From Aggregatimonas sangjinii (lineage in GTDB: Bacteria > Bacteroidota > Bacteroidia > Flavobacteriales > Flavobacteriaceae): a stretch of DNA of 64,000 nucleotides. The translations under genes were made by a program, and so were the position numbers. The notes beneath the pieces are model-generated. The model worked only from the letters and a program-made list of their open reading frames with translations. It searched no databases and had not been told where the DNA came from. The DNA lies in NCBI RefSeq assembly GCF_005943945.1, contig NZ_CP040710.1, positions 879,001 to 943,000 on the forward strand, given 5' to 3'. Position 1 is the first letter of the stretch; every line of letters begins with the position of its first letter. Shown here in pieces: positions 1 to 9,076 of the stretch.

Positions 1-745
1 TGATGTAGTCGTGAAGTGTCGCTACCCTAGTAATTTTTTTAGTATGGGCGGTAACTTTTTCTTTAAGGATTTCGATGGAGGAGGTATCTGCGCGCAACCA
101 GTTGTCTATCTGTTTGGTCTTACCGATACCCAAGAGGAGGATGGCCATCCAGATATTGGCAATTACGATATCGACAAGGACCATACCACCGAATTTATCG
201 GGATTGTATTCAAAAATCTCGAACATGGCAGCTTGGTTGGCCCCACCGCCGATCCAACTTCCTGCAATGGTGGAAAGTCCGCGCCAAACGGCATCCGGTC
301 CTACACCACCCACAGTTTCGGGCGAAAAAACGGAAACGATCAAAATGGCCAAGGGACCTCCAATAATGATTCCCGCGGTTCCGGTAAAAAACATGATCAA
401 GGCCTTTGAACCTAAATTGGCAATGGCTTTTAAGTCGATACTTAGGGTCATTAAGACCAAGGCTGCAGGTAGCAAATACCGACTGGCTACAAAATAGAGG
501 TTAGAGGTCTCGTCGGAAATAATCCCGAGGCTGGTCAAAATACCCGGTAATAAATAACACATCAAAACGGTCGGTACGATACCGTAGAATTTTTTCCAAA
601 AGCCTGTTTTTATTGATGAAGTATAAAAAACAAAGCCCAAACACAATGCTAGAAGTCCGAATACTATAGTGTCATCGGCGATCAAGGGTTGGGTTGGGTC
701 AATTTCGGACATTAAGGAAGGTATTGGTTTAGCCAAATATAACAT
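1..745 (-). CDS. DUF819 family membrane protein, 3' part cut by window edge
   Basis: About 248 codons are visible before the gene runs off the left edge. The translation is mostly hydrophobic, with several membrane segments, and contains a glycine-rich stretch GSWIGGGANQAAMFEIF that I associate with the DUF819 (YjcL-like) family of integral membrane proteins. No substrate or reaction is established for this family, although a carrier-like fold is suspected. The first ATG (745) directly follows the stop codon of the HAD phosphatase (746), which suggests translational coupling. An in-frame Met at 712 (MSEIDPTQP) is an alternative start. The + strand reading frames here are antisense shadows. 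Confidence 0.8.
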   Translation of the reverse strand, partial: MLYLAKPIPSLMSEIDPTQPLIADDTIVFGLLALCLGFVFYTSSIKTGFWKKFYGIVPTVLMCYLLPGILTSLGIISDETSNLYFVASRYLLPAALVLMTLSIDLKAIANLGSKALIMFFTGTAGIIIGGPLAILIVSVFSPETVGGVGPDAVWRGLSTIAGSWIGGGANQAAMFEIFEYNPDKFGGMVLVDIVIANIWMAILLLGIGKTKQIDNWLRADTSSIEILKEKVTAHTKKITRVATLHDYI

Positions 746-1543
746 TTATAAATGTTGCTTTATAAAGTGCGCGACTCCATCTTCCGTGTTTTTTAAAGTG
801 ATATGGTCGGCTATGGCCTTTACCGTTTCGCGGGCATTGGCAACGGCCACACCTTGACCGCAATGTTGTAGCATTTCAAGATCGTTATAATTGTCTCCAA
901 AGGAGATGACATCAGAGAGCGATTCCGCCGAAGAAAGCAACAATCGCATGGCCGATAATTTGGAAACCGATTTGGGCGCCAGTTCAATGAGCGTATCGTT
1001 TGAACGGTACAGAATTATCTGGTCTGCCAATTTATTTTTAAGTACCGAAAATAGCTTATCCGTAGCCGTCTTTGAGCCCATCAACATGATTTTATGGGCA
1101 CTTATACCTCGCTTTTCCCAATCGGAAAGGGTGGTCGAAGTTGATTGGAAACGTGGTTTTACCCGAGTGTATCTAATTTCTTTTTGAACGCGTTCGGAAG
1201 TTTCTTCAACATACCATTCTTGACCGTAATAAAGACCTAATTTTACAGATTCGGCTTGTGCCAATCGATATACTTCTTCAACGGTATTCAAAGCGATTGT
1301 TAGTGAAAAGAGCTCTTTAGTTCCGTCGATGACCAAGGCTCCATTGTAACAAATGATAGGTTGGTCTGCAATTTGTAATCTATCTTGAATATAGGTAATT
1401 GCCTGTGGCATACGGGCTGAAACTAGAATGATTTTCCGCCCTGCTTTGATTCTGTTGATTTCAGAAACAGTAAAGTCCGAAACATCACTCTTGGTAGTAA
1501 GTAGCGTACCATCTAAATCGGAACAAAGTATTTTAAAATCCAT
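746..1543 (-). CDS. HAD-superfamily (Cof-type) phosphatase
   Basis: 265 residues, the usual size of Cof-type HAD-IIB hydrolases, which are cytosolic Mg-dependent phosphatases of sugar phosphates or flavin precursors. Motif I is DLDGT, with the nucleophile Asp9 and the acid/base Asp11. Motif II is the LVSAR segment. The late metal-binding motif is GDNYNDLEML near the C-terminus. The large cap between these motifs fits type IIB. The gene precedes and abuts the DUF819 membrane protein gene, so the two are probably co-transcribed. The substrate cannot be predicted. Confidence 0.93.
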   Translation of the reverse strand: MDFKILCSDLDGTLLTTKSDVSDFTVSEINRIKAGRKIILVSARMPQAITYIQDRLQIADQPIICYNGALVIDGTKELFSLTIALNTVEEVYRLAQAESVKLGLYYGQEWYVEETSERVQKEIRYTRVKPRFQSTSTTLSDWEKRGISAHKIMLMGSKTATDKLFSVLKNKLADQIILYRSNDTLIELAPKSVSKLSAMRLLLSSAESLSDVISFGDNYNDLEMLQHCGQGVAVANARETVKAIADHITLKNTEDGVAHFIKQHL

Positions 1544-1655
1544 GGAATAAAAAGGCTTTCTTTAAGATAGAACTCAACTTTAATGCGCTGAACAGAAGTG
1601 ACAAAAAAGGATGCTGAGAAAAAAATAATCATTTTATTTTTGTCTTCCCCTAGCG

Positions 1656-3863
1656 CTATATGTTCAACCAATAGGTAAGCTTTAAATTGATCGATCTGAA
1701 TCGCGGTGAAAACTGGTTTACGAAATAGTTGTCGTTATAAACAATAAATAAATCGGATAGGGGAGCAAAACGCCACTGGACTCTGGAATTAATACCCAGA
1801 TTATCTCGCTGGTTACTATATTGAATCAATGTAGACCAGAAAAGCGACTTGCTGAAGGTGAGCTGTATTTTCGGACTGATCAACCAGAGATCAGCGCTTG
1901 GATAGGGATCCGGCAAGCTGATCTTGTCGTAGTTTAGCTGTAATGAAATGAGCGCTTTAGGTTGTAACCTGAGTGCCAATTCAGCTTGCATCGACAATAA
2001 ATCACCGTTAAAAAATCGCCCGATGGTTGATTCGAGTTGATATGAGAACACCTGTGCTCTATTGGATTGGTATGCGAAATTCAAACTATTGTAGTGGTAA
2101 CCCTGTAAATTGGGAAGCGGAATACCGTTTTCTTGCCGAGAAGGTACGAAGTTGTCATCCTCAGCAGTTAAAAAGGTGAAGGTATTGGTAAAGCCAACGC
2201 TAAATTGGGTCTGGTTTTGCATTTCTACCTGACCGGATAAACGAATATCATGATCTGTTTTTTGGTAGTCAAGTTCCGGACGCCATATTACAATAGGAAA
2301 AAGGGCAAAACTATAGTTGTTAATGTGTTCGCTCTTCGGCCAAAATACAGTTTCGACCTGTGTTGCCGATTTAACGATATCCGTTCTTCGAATAAAGCCA
2401 AGATCGGATTGAAAATCATCATCGATATAAACCCAATCGGTAAAGATGTTGAAAAATCTCGTACTACGTCCTAAAAAGGCCCCTCCGGAAAGATTACCAT
2501 TGGAGTCATCCGGCTGAAACGATTTGTGCAGGTATGCTTTACCTTGCCACACATTATCTGCAGAAGCGAGATTGTAATCTATCCCGATTACCCTATTGAA
2601 CTTGTCTTCAGGCGCTAGAAAGTCGTATTCCTTGAATGTTTCCCGGTTTATAAAAAAAGCGCCGATATTCGACCGCGCAAAGACTTTTTTCTGAATGGCC
2701 AGCATGGTATTGTTGTTCGATGCGATTTCATTGTCCAAATCTTCATCCGTTTGAATACTCAAAAATCCCAAACGCCAATCATTCGTTAGTTTTCCGCTCA
2801 AGCGCACCCCGCCTAAAATTCTGTTTTCAATGGAGTTGCCCGTTGTATCGTTCGCAATACCAATACGTCGGGAAAAGAAGGGATTTGCGTCACGTCCGCC
2901 ACCAAAGCTGCCGAACAAATCACTATTATCAATAAAAAACTGTCTCTTTTCTGGGAGCCCTATTTCAAAACGGGTAAGGTTGGTCACGATATCATCTACC
3001 TCGACATTCGAAAAATCGGGATTGACGGTAATATCTAAATTCATTCCATTGCCAATGGCAACTTTAGCATCGCCTCCTACCTTTACGTTGGTGTTGCCTT
3101 CATCAATTTCAAAATCCCTTTCCGTAATCGCATTGACATAAGGTATAAGGGCCAAAGGGGTCCTAGATCGGCCCAGAGGTTTTTCAAATACCATGTCGCC
3201 CATGAAGGCCAGACTAAAAATCAGCTGGTTTTGCGGAATGTTGTACCAAACGCTCTGTTCGTTAGTTTGTTGATCGAAACGGTAACTTTGAAAGCGCCAT
3301 TTGGTTTCACCTTCCCTAAATTTAAAAGAGGTCAACGGTATGGCCAATTCGGCTGTATAGGAATTTTCACCCCTTACGACTTCCCCCTTCCACTTTACAT
3401 CCCATGAAGTAGTAAAGCCCCGAGTGTCTTGACCTCCACCCGAAATCAAGGCCTCCCTTCGCACACCATAAGGATTTATACCAAACAGAAAGGCATTCGT
3501 TCCATCATTAAAGGTATCGAACAACAGGCTAATATTATCGTTACCGCCAGCCCTAAAGTCGCGTTGTAAGGTCGGAATAACCCAGTCGTTCCCGACGGAT
3601 TCTATTGTGATGCCAATATATAGGGTAGTGGCGTTGTACACCATTTTTATATCCGTAGGCTGCGTGGCCAGAATGGAATCGGATGGAAAATACTGTTGAA
3701 AATCCTTTGCACTTTCGGCGGTCTCCCAGAATGCTTCATCTAAAATACCGTCCACTTTGGCGATATCATCTGTATATTTTACGACAAACGATTTGTTTGC
3801 TGTTTGTGAAAAAACGAAAAGGGAACAAAAGAAAAGTGCCAGAGCACAGGAAAGTTTCGTCAT
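1656..3863 (-). CDS. DUF5916 protein with N-terminal CBM9-like domain, outer-membrane type
   Basis: 735 residues starting with a clear signal peptide (hydrophobic core to about residue 20, ending FSQT). Residues about 25-220 resemble the carbohydrate-binding family 9-like domain found at the start of DUF5916 proteins (KVDGILDEAFW and the following IKMVYN segment). The remainder has alternating aromatic and polar residues and ends in an aromatic-rich strand (LKLTYWLNI), as in outer-membrane beta-barrels. DUF5916 proteins are frequent in Bacteroidota and often lie near peptidases or polysaccharide genes; their role is unknown. Here the gene stands alone, with no such partner beside it. Confidence 0.88.
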   Translation of the reverse strand: MTKLSCALALFFCSLFVFSQTANKSFVVKYTDDIAKVDGILDEAFWETAESAKDFQQYFPSDSILATQPTDIKMVYNATTLYIGITIESVGNDWVIPTLQRDFRAGGNDNISLLFDTFNDGTNAFLFGINPYGVRREALISGGGQDTRGFTTSWDVKWKGEVVRGENSYTAELAIPLTSFKFREGETKWRFQSYRFDQQTNEQSVWYNIPQNQLIFSLAFMGDMVFEKPLGRSRTPLALIPYVNAITERDFEIDEGNTNVKVGGDAKVAIGNGMNLDITVNPDFSNVEVDDIVTNLTRFEIGLPEKRQFFIDNSDLFGSFGGGRDANPFFSRRIGIANDTTGNSIENRILGGVRLSGKLTNDWRLGFLSIQTDEDLDNEIASNNNTMLAIQKKVFARSNIGAFFINRETFKEYDFLAPEDKFNRVIGIDYNLASADNVWQGKAYLHKSFQPDDSNGNLSGGAFLGRSTRFFNIFTDWVYIDDDFQSDLGFIRRTDIVKSATQVETVFWPKSEHINNYSFALFPIVIWRPELDYQKTDHDIRLSGQVEMQNQTQFSVGFTNTFTFLTAEDDNFVPSRQENGIPLPNLQGYHYNSLNFAYQSNRAQVFSYQLESTIGRFFNGDLLSMQAELALRLQPKALISLQLNYDKISLPDPYPSADLWLISPKIQLTFSKSLFWSTLIQYSNQRDNLGINSRVQWRFAPLSDLFIVYNDNYFVNQFSPRFRSINLKLTYWLNI

Positions 3864-3927
3864 GAAGCGGTGGTGTTGGTCTGAACAAATTTACCCTTTT
3901 TAATCGTTAAGTAATTACTAAAAATCG

Positions 3928-4095
3928 TTATGCTTCCTTACCCTTTTTAGGCTCTCTTTTTGCGGCCTTCAAGCTTTTCATTAAGATGTATTCAATTTGT
4001 CCGTTGGTGCTGCGAAACTCGTCTGAAGCCCATTTTTCGATGGCCTTGAGCATATCTTCATTCAGTCTTAGGGCAAATGCCTTCTTTTTGGGCAT
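3928..4095 (-). CDS. Arc-like ribbon-helix-helix DNA-binding protein (55 aa)
   Basis: A 55-codon gene beginning MPKKKAFALRL and containing the ribbon-helix-helix pattern: a beta strand FALRL, helix 1 (NEDMLKAIEKWASDEF), the turn RSTNGQ, and helix 2 (IEYILMKSLKAAK), followed by a lysine-rich tail. Proteins of this family dimerise and insert the strand into the major groove of short repeated half-sites. It lies 121 bp downstream of the SPFH gene on the same strand, a pairing common in Bacteroidota. The symmetric operator upstream of the SPFH gene (5091-5120) is a good candidate binding site, which would make the operon autoregulated. This last point is inference. Confidence 0.85.
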   Translation of the reverse strand: MPKKKAFALRLNEDMLKAIEKWASDEFRSTNGQIEYILMKSLKAAKREPKKGKEA

Positions 4096-4216
4096 GGTTT
4101 GTATTTAATGGATTTTAAAAGGTATCCTCGTTGTTGTATCGAAATTCATGGCGTAGCTGAACTAAATGATTGACCTAAACTTCATGTCGTCTATGAAAGC
4201 GATGGTATTTTGGAGA

Positions 4217-5074
4217 TTAGTGATTCAAGGTACCGGCGTTAACGATAGGCGAGGCGTCCTTGTCAGAACAAAGTACCACCATTAAATTGCTCACCATGGC
4301 GGCCTTACGTTCCTCGTCCAGTTCAACAACATCTTTTTTGTTCAATTCGGCAAGTGCCATTTCTACCATACTTACCGCACCTTCTACAATTTTATGACGC
4401 GCGGCTACGATTGCGGTAGCCTGTTGTCTTTTCAGCATGGCGTTGGCGATTTCCTGGGCGTACGCCAAATAACCGATACGGGCTTCCAAAACTTCTATAC
4501 CTGCCATTGCCAAACGTTCCTGTAATTCTTTTTCCAGCGCTTCGCTTACTTCATTCAAGCTGGAACGAAGTGTAATATCCTCGTCAAGGCCTTCATCTGC
4601 AAAATTGTCGTAGGGATACATACTAGCCAGTTTGCGAACGGCGGCATCGGTCTGTACCCGTACGAAATTCTGGTAATCATCAACGTCAAAAGCGGCCTTG
4701 TAAGTGTCGGTCACCCGCCAAACCAAAATCGTGCTGATCATGACCGGATTGCCCAGCTTGTCATTTACCTTTAAGCGTTCACTATCGAAATTACTGGCCC
4801 GAAGGGATATTTTTTTCTTGGTGTACAGCGGATTCGCCCAAAAGAGACCATTCTTTTTAATGGTGCCAACATATTTTCCGAAGAGTAACAATACCCTCGA
4901 ACTGTTCGGGTTGACAAGTACAAAGCCTGGAATAATAATAAGTGCGGCCACAATGGCAGGAATTCCTAAAATAGGCATGCGCATCAACATAAATACGCCA
5001 CCGACCAGAAGGAGAAAGGCGAGTAGGGCCATCATATAGCCGTTCATAGGGGATAAATCTTTTTCGTTTTTCAT
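4217..5074 (-). CDS. SPFH/Band 7 (stomatin-like) membrane protein
   Basis: 285 residues. Two hydrophobic segments occupy about residues 12-52, followed by an SPFH domain (VNPNSSRVLLLFGKYVGTIK) and a long charged, alanine-rich helix (QEIANAMLKRQQATAIVAARH) typical of stomatin/prohibitin oligomerisation. SPFH proteins form membrane-associated rings or scaffolds; the specific client here is unknown. The gene is followed by the ribbon-helix-helix regulator (3928-4095) and preceded by an operator-like sequence. The expected start MKNEKDLSPM is supported by the position of the operator, which ends 17 bp upstream of it. Confidence 0.93.
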   Translation of the reverse strand: MKNEKDLSPMNGYMMALLAFLLLVGGVFMLMRMPILGIPAIVAALIIIPGFVLVNPNSSRVLLLFGKYVGTIKKNGLFWANPLYTKKKISLRASNFDSERLKVNDKLGNPVMISTILVWRVTDTYKAAFDVDDYQNFVRVQTDAAVRKLASMYPYDNFADEGLDEDITLRSSLNEVSEALEKELQERLAMAGIEVLEARIGYLAYAQEIANAMLKRQQATAIVAARHKIVEGAVSMVEMALAELNKKDVVELDEERKAAMVSNLMVVLCSDKDASPIVNAGTLNH

Positions 5075-5090
5075 GACTAGTTGAATTAAA

Positions 5091-5120
5091 TGATATTAAA
5101 ATGATATCATAAATATATCA
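5091..5120 (-). promoter_or_regulatory. Symmetric four-half-site operator before SPFH/RHH operon
   Basis: On the + strand the order is TGATAT (5091-5096), 5 bp, TGATATCA (5102-5109), 5 bp, ATATCA (5115-5120). The central palindrome contains two opposed half-sites and the flanking half-sites are placed symmetrically at equal spacing, so the whole 30 bp is a palindrome of half-sites. It begins 17 bp upstream of the SPFH start codon. Tandem short half-sites of this kind are what Arc/MetJ-type ribbon-helix-helix repressors bind, and such a protein is the second gene of the operon. Binding is inferred. Confidence 0.55.
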
Positions 5121-5167
5121 ATATAAAATCAATTATTCAAATTTTCAACATGCTCTTAGGCAAATTT

Positions 5168-7417
5168 CTAATTTTTGCGTCTGAACTTTTTGGTCTTCTT
5201 TTTGTTCGGATCGGTAAATAATCGTTTGAAAAAGCCATCGCGCTTCACAGGGTCACAATCCATCTGGTCGAGAACATATTTTGACGGACGTTCGAACTTT
5301 GCCTTGGTAATTGGGTCGTATTTCTTGTCCCTGCCCAACTCTTTGTACCATAATGCGAATAGGGGCAATGCGGCGTTAGCCCCCTGCCCCAGACTTGTAC
5401 TTTTGAATCCGATTTCGTGGTTGTCGAGTCCTACCCAAGTCACACTTACCAACTTTGGGGTAAGTGCCACGAACCAAGCATCTTTATTGTTTTGGGTGGT
5501 TCCGGTTTTCCCGGCGATATCATTCTGCATTTTGTAGGTAGTACGTATACGCGAGGCCGTTCCAGTATTAATAGTCGATTTCATCATTTCGAGCATTATT
5601 TGCCTCGTTTGGGTTGAAAAAGCACGATTTTTAGCCCTTTTTGGCTCAAAATTGACTAAAACGGAGTCTTTTTGGTCAGTAATGGTTTCGATGAGGTAGG
5701 GGAGCACGGCCATGCCATCGTTAACATAGCTAGCATATACACCTGCGAGTTCGTTCGCGTAGATTTCACCTGTGCCCAAAGCCAATGAGGGTTGTTCGGG
5801 GAGTTTTGAGAACACGCCCATTTTTTTGGCTTGGACGATTACATTGTCAATCCCTGTGGCCTCCATCACTTTAACCGCGACCGTGTTGACCGAGTTGCTC
5901 AGCGATTCTTCCATGGAATAATTCAAGTACGCCTCATCTTTATTCCCCGAATTGCTGGGCGACCAGCCCTTAAGGTTTTCATATTCCACCTCACTTGCCG
6001 AAAAATAGGCACATGGTGGTATGCCTACTTCCAAGGCAGCCGTATACACTATCGGTTTGAATGTAGAGCCGACTTGCCGCTGACTTTGTGCGACATGATC
6101 GAATTTGAAATTCTTAAAATCGATACCGCCGATCCAGGTACGAACTGCACCGGTTTTTGCATCTATGGCCAAAGAACCCGTATTCAGAAATTTTAAATAG
6201 TGTTTTACACTGTCGATGGTACTTGCCATTAAGGTGCGATCGCCACTCCAATCTTCGAAGGTCATGTTGCGTTTGTGTTCGAGCGAGTCCCAGGCCTGCT
6301 TCGCGCTCAGTCCGTTTGCGACGAGCTTTTTGTAATGGGGAGTTGCGCGTACCGCTTTTTCGATGATTTTCGTGTTGCTGGTCCAAGGTGCTCTTTTTCC
6401 ATAGCTTTTTTCGAACTGCCCTTGCAGCGATTTCATGTGTTTCCGCATCACGCTCTCAGCGATGCGCTGCATTTTGTAATCCAAGGTGGTGTAGACCTTC
6501 AGGCCATTTGTATAAATGTTGTAGTCGTTACCATTTTGCTTTTCATCGGCACTCCATTTGAGGAGTTTCTTACGTACCTCTTCCCGGAAATAAGGCGCAA
6601 GACCGGCATCGTAATCGTATTTTTTATAGTCGAGTTTTAAGGGAAGTTGGGTAAGGCTGTCTTTTTCGCTATCCGTCAGAAAATCATTATTTGCCATAGA
6701 CTGCAACACCAAATTTCTGCGTCTGAGGCTGTTCTCGGGAAAAACCCTTGGGTTGTAGCCATAAGTGGCTTTTAGCATGCCTACCAAAACGGCAGACTCT
6801 TCTAGGTTGAGGTCTTTGGTATGTTTGTTAAAGAATTTGAGGGCGGTACTTTCTACACCGAACGTATTGTCGCCGAACGATACCGTGTTCAGGTACAACG
6901 TAAGGATTTCCTTTTTGGAATAGCTATCCTCTAAACGGGAGGCCATAATCATCTCCTTGATTTTGTCGACGACGAGATTCGATTGTTGCCGGTCTTTTCT
7001 GGGATAGAGGTTTTTTGCCAATTGTTGGGTCAAAGTGCTGCCACCTCCAGATGATTTGTCTTGTAGTAGAATCGATTTGATACCCACTCGCAATAAACTG
7101 GTGGCATCGACCCCGGAATGGTCGTAGAACCGCTCGTCTTCAATTGAAATTAGGGCCTGTATCAATTGCTCAGGGAATTGCTCGAAAGGAACTGGCTGGC
7201 GGTCATACAGAAAATATTTTCCGATGAGAACGCTATCGGCGGAATATACCTCGGTAGCACGTTGGTATTCAAAACTGGAGAGTTCTTTTTTTGAGGGTAC
7301 TTTGCCCCAAGCCCCAAGGTAGACGCTCATAACGAAAAGAAAGCCAATAACAAGAATTCCTAGAAGTGCAAGTAAGCCAAAACGAAGGTAGGGTGAAGAA
7401 ATTTTTCTAAGTATCAA
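5168..7417 (-). CDS. Penicillin-binding protein 1A-type (transglycosylase/transpeptidase)
   Basis: 749 residues of a class A PBP, a bifunctional enzyme that polymerises glycan strands from lipid II and cross-links the peptides. An N-terminal membrane anchor covers about residues 13-34. The GT51 domain begins around residue 55 with its catalytic motif EDERFYDH at 93-100 and the GSTLTQQLAKN motif. The transpeptidase domain has the nucleophile motif STFK (451-454), SVN (509-511) and KTGTT (637-641). A basic tail (KKKTKKFRRKN) ends the protein. All catalytic motifs are intact. The gene ends 48 bp before the SPFH operator and appears to be transcribed separately. Confidence 0.95.
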   Translation of the reverse strand: MILRKISSPYLRFGLLALLGILVIGFLFVMSVYLGAWGKVPSKKELSSFEYQRATEVYSADSVLIGKYFLYDRQPVPFEQFPEQLIQALISIEDERFYDHSGVDATSLLRVGIKSILLQDKSSGGGSTLTQQLAKNLYPRKDRQQSNLVVDKIKEMIMASRLEDSYSKKEILTLYLNTVSFGDNTFGVESTALKFFNKHTKDLNLEESAVLVGMLKATYGYNPRVFPENSLRRRNLVLQSMANNDFLTDSEKDSLTQLPLKLDYKKYDYDAGLAPYFREEVRKKLLKWSADEKQNGNDYNIYTNGLKVYTTLDYKMQRIAESVMRKHMKSLQGQFEKSYGKRAPWTSNTKIIEKAVRATPHYKKLVANGLSAKQAWDSLEHKRNMTFEDWSGDRTLMASTIDSVKHYLKFLNTGSLAIDAKTGAVRTWIGGIDFKNFKFDHVAQSQRQVGSTFKPIVYTAALEVGIPPCAYFSASEVEYENLKGWSPSNSGNKDEAYLNYSMEESLSNSVNTVAVKVMEATGIDNVIVQAKKMGVFSKLPEQPSLALGTGEIYANELAGVYASYVNDGMAVLPYLIETITDQKDSVLVNFEPKRAKNRAFSTQTRQIMLEMMKSTINTGTASRIRTTYKMQNDIAGKTGTTQNNKDAWFVALTPKLVSVTWVGLDNHEIGFKSTSLGQGANAALPLFALWYKELGRDKKYDPITKAKFERPSKYVLDQMDCDPVKRDGFFKRLFTDPNKKKTKKFRRKN

Positions 7418-7529
7418 ATCGGACTGGTTTATGGGCGCAAGATTAAAATATTTAGAGAATGTAGCAGCTTTTTTAACAGTACCTTAATGGCGTTTCCTTA
7501 TTTTTGAAGCCGTTAGAAATACGCATTCT

Positions 7530-8300
7530 ATGAAAAAAATAGTCTTTTTTCTTTTTTTAGCGGCACAGATGTCTTTCGGGAATGATATGGTCTGGTCAAA
7601 GACCGGTCACCGTGCCGTTGGTGAAGTGGCTCAAGAACACTTGACTAGAAAGGCCAGAAAAGCCATTACGGCCATATTAGACGGAGAAAGCCTGGCAGCG
7701 GTATCGAATTTTGCGGACGAAATAAAGGCGGATAGCAAGTATCGCGAATTCAGTGCCTGGCATTATGTAAATTTTCCTGAGGATAAAAAATATTCGGATG
7801 TTGAACCTAGCGAGAATGGTGATTTGATTATTGGCATTGAAAAGTGTGTAGCAATCGTAAAAGATGAGCAAAGTTCAAAGGAGGATAGGGCATTTTATCT
7901 CAAAATGCTTGTGCACCTGATTGGCGATTTGCACCAACCCATGCATGTCGGTAGATTGGAGGACAAGGGCGGGAACGATATTCAAGTGCAGTGGTTCAAC
8001 GACGGAAGCAATTTGCACCGTGTGTGGGATTCTGGCATGATCAATGCCTATGGTATGAGCTATACCGAATTGGCCGCTTCGTTACCGCGCTTAAACAAGA
8101 CTCAAAAAAAAGCCATACAGGCGGGTACGGTGCTCGATTGGGTAGAAGAGTCTCAGGATATTGCCAATGAATTATACGATTCCGTGGCAGTTGGGGAAAA
8201 ACTATCGTACCGCTATAATTATGTATGGTGGGATACACTGGAAAAACAATTGCAAAAAGGGGGGCTGCGTTTGGCCAAAGTTCTAAACGAGCTATTTTAA
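7530..8300 (+). CDS. Secreted S1/P1-family nuclease
   Basis: 256 residues with an N-terminal signal peptide (MKKIVFFLFLAAQMSFG). The zinc ligands of the S1/P1 family are visible: WSKTGH (Trp22 and His27), HYVNFPED, the HLIGDLHQPMHVG core, and NLHRVWD. These trinuclear-zinc enzymes cut single-stranded DNA or RNA and release 5'-mononucleotides, here outside the inner membrane, probably for phosphate or nucleoside scavenging. It is a monocistronic unit; a strong hairpin terminator lies at 8447. In family members with a fully processed N-terminus, the Trp is residue 1; here cleavage could fall a few residues earlier. Confidence 0.94.
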   Translation: MKKIVFFLFLAAQMSFGNDMVWSKTGHRAVGEVAQEHLTRKARKAITAILDGESLAAVSNFADEIKADSKYREFSAWHYVNFPEDKKYSDVEPSENGDLIIGIEKCVAIVKDEQSSKEDRAFYLKMLVHLIGDLHQPMHVGRLEDKGGNDIQVQWFNDGSNLHRVWDSGMINAYGMSYTELAASLPRLNKTQKKAIQAGTVLDWVEESQDIANELYDSVAVGEKLSYRYNYVWWDTLEKQLQKGGLRLAKVLNELF

Positions 8301-8446
8301 GAATGGTATTCAATGGTGTGACCATAACTACCGGTGCTCTTTGGTACGACATTTGCACTATGTTAGAAAGGAGCGGGCCGCAGGTAGATTATCATTGTAT
8401 ACCTGAATGATAAAGGCAGTGATTCGTTTCTGAAACAAGGTATAAA

Positions 8447-8475
8447 AATCGGTTCGTGGGGAACCGATTTTTTTT
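8447..8475. terminator. Bidirectional intrinsic terminator
   Basis: Perfect 9-bp stem AATCGGTTC / GAACCGATT around a 5-base loop, followed by eight T on the + strand and preceded by A-rich sequence, so it works in both directions. It separates the convergent nuclease gene and the alkB-like gene, whose stop codon overlaps the T run. Confidence 0.85.
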
Positions 8476-9076
8476 ATGGAATAACGCGAAAAGTAAGATT
8501 AATGCGTTCTCCAATCGGCCTTGCCGTTTTCGGGATTTGATGCAACCAATGATGTTGCGTTTCGCCCTGCATCAATAACAGGCTGCCATGCTTTAATAAG
8601 ATTTTGTACTTCAGCTCTTTTTTCGAGCGATGTTTAAGGTGAAAATAGCGTTCCTGCCCCAGTGTAACCGAGGCGATGACCGGATTTTCACCCAGTTCCT
8701 TTTCGTTGTCTGCATGCCATCCGTTGCTGTCCTTGCCGTTTCTGTATAAATTAAGCAGGCAGGTCGTGAATTCTACCTGCGTCTTGGTTTCAATTTGATT
8801 TTTTATGGCAATTAGGCTTGGTGTAAACCGCTGGGGTTGCATGACGATGCCGGAATAGGAATAGGGCTTTTCATTGTTTCCGTACAAAGCCGTTAGTCTG
8901 GGCTGTGGATATACTTTCCCGAATACTTTAATATCGTCTTGTTGCCATGTTACGGTTTCCCTGAATTCCTTGAAATAGGCGTCTGCCGATTCTGCGGAAA
9001 GAAAATCGGGAACATAGGTTATTTCGCAGTCGGGCAGATTTAGGAGTTCTCCTTCTGAAAAAGGCAGCAACATCAT
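8474..9076 (-). CDS. alkB: AlkB-like 2-oxoglutarate/Fe(II) dioxygenase
   Basis: 200 residues. Iron ligands are His121 and Asp123 (GWHADNE) and His179 (WLHQIPK). The 2-oxoglutarate-binding RxNxxxR motif is Arg191-Asn193-Arg197 (RINLTFR). The length and the segment SVTLGQERYFHLKHR fit the ALKBH2/3-like branch that oxidatively removes 1-methyladenine and 3-methylcytosine from DNA or RNA. Its ATG overlaps the stop of the AraC-type regulator gene upstream (ATGA), so the two are translationally coupled. The regulator is not an Ada methyltransferase, so an adaptive response of the classical type is not implied. Confidence 0.92.
   Translation of the reverse strand: MMLLPFSEGELLNLPDCEITYVPDFLSAESADAYFKEFRETVTWQQDDIKVFGKVYPQPRLTALYGNNEKPYSYSGIVMQPQRFTPSLIAIKNQIETKTQVEFTTCLLNLYRNGKDSNGWHADNEKELGENPVIASVTLGQERYFHLKHRSKKELKYKILLKHGSLLLMQGETQHHWLHQIPKTARPIGERINLTFRVIP

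Noticed and set aside
11-497. Two overlapping + strand reading frames at the left edge
   Set aside because: They are antisense to the DUF819 membrane protein, whose translation has a family motif and a regular hydrophobic pattern; the + frames do not.
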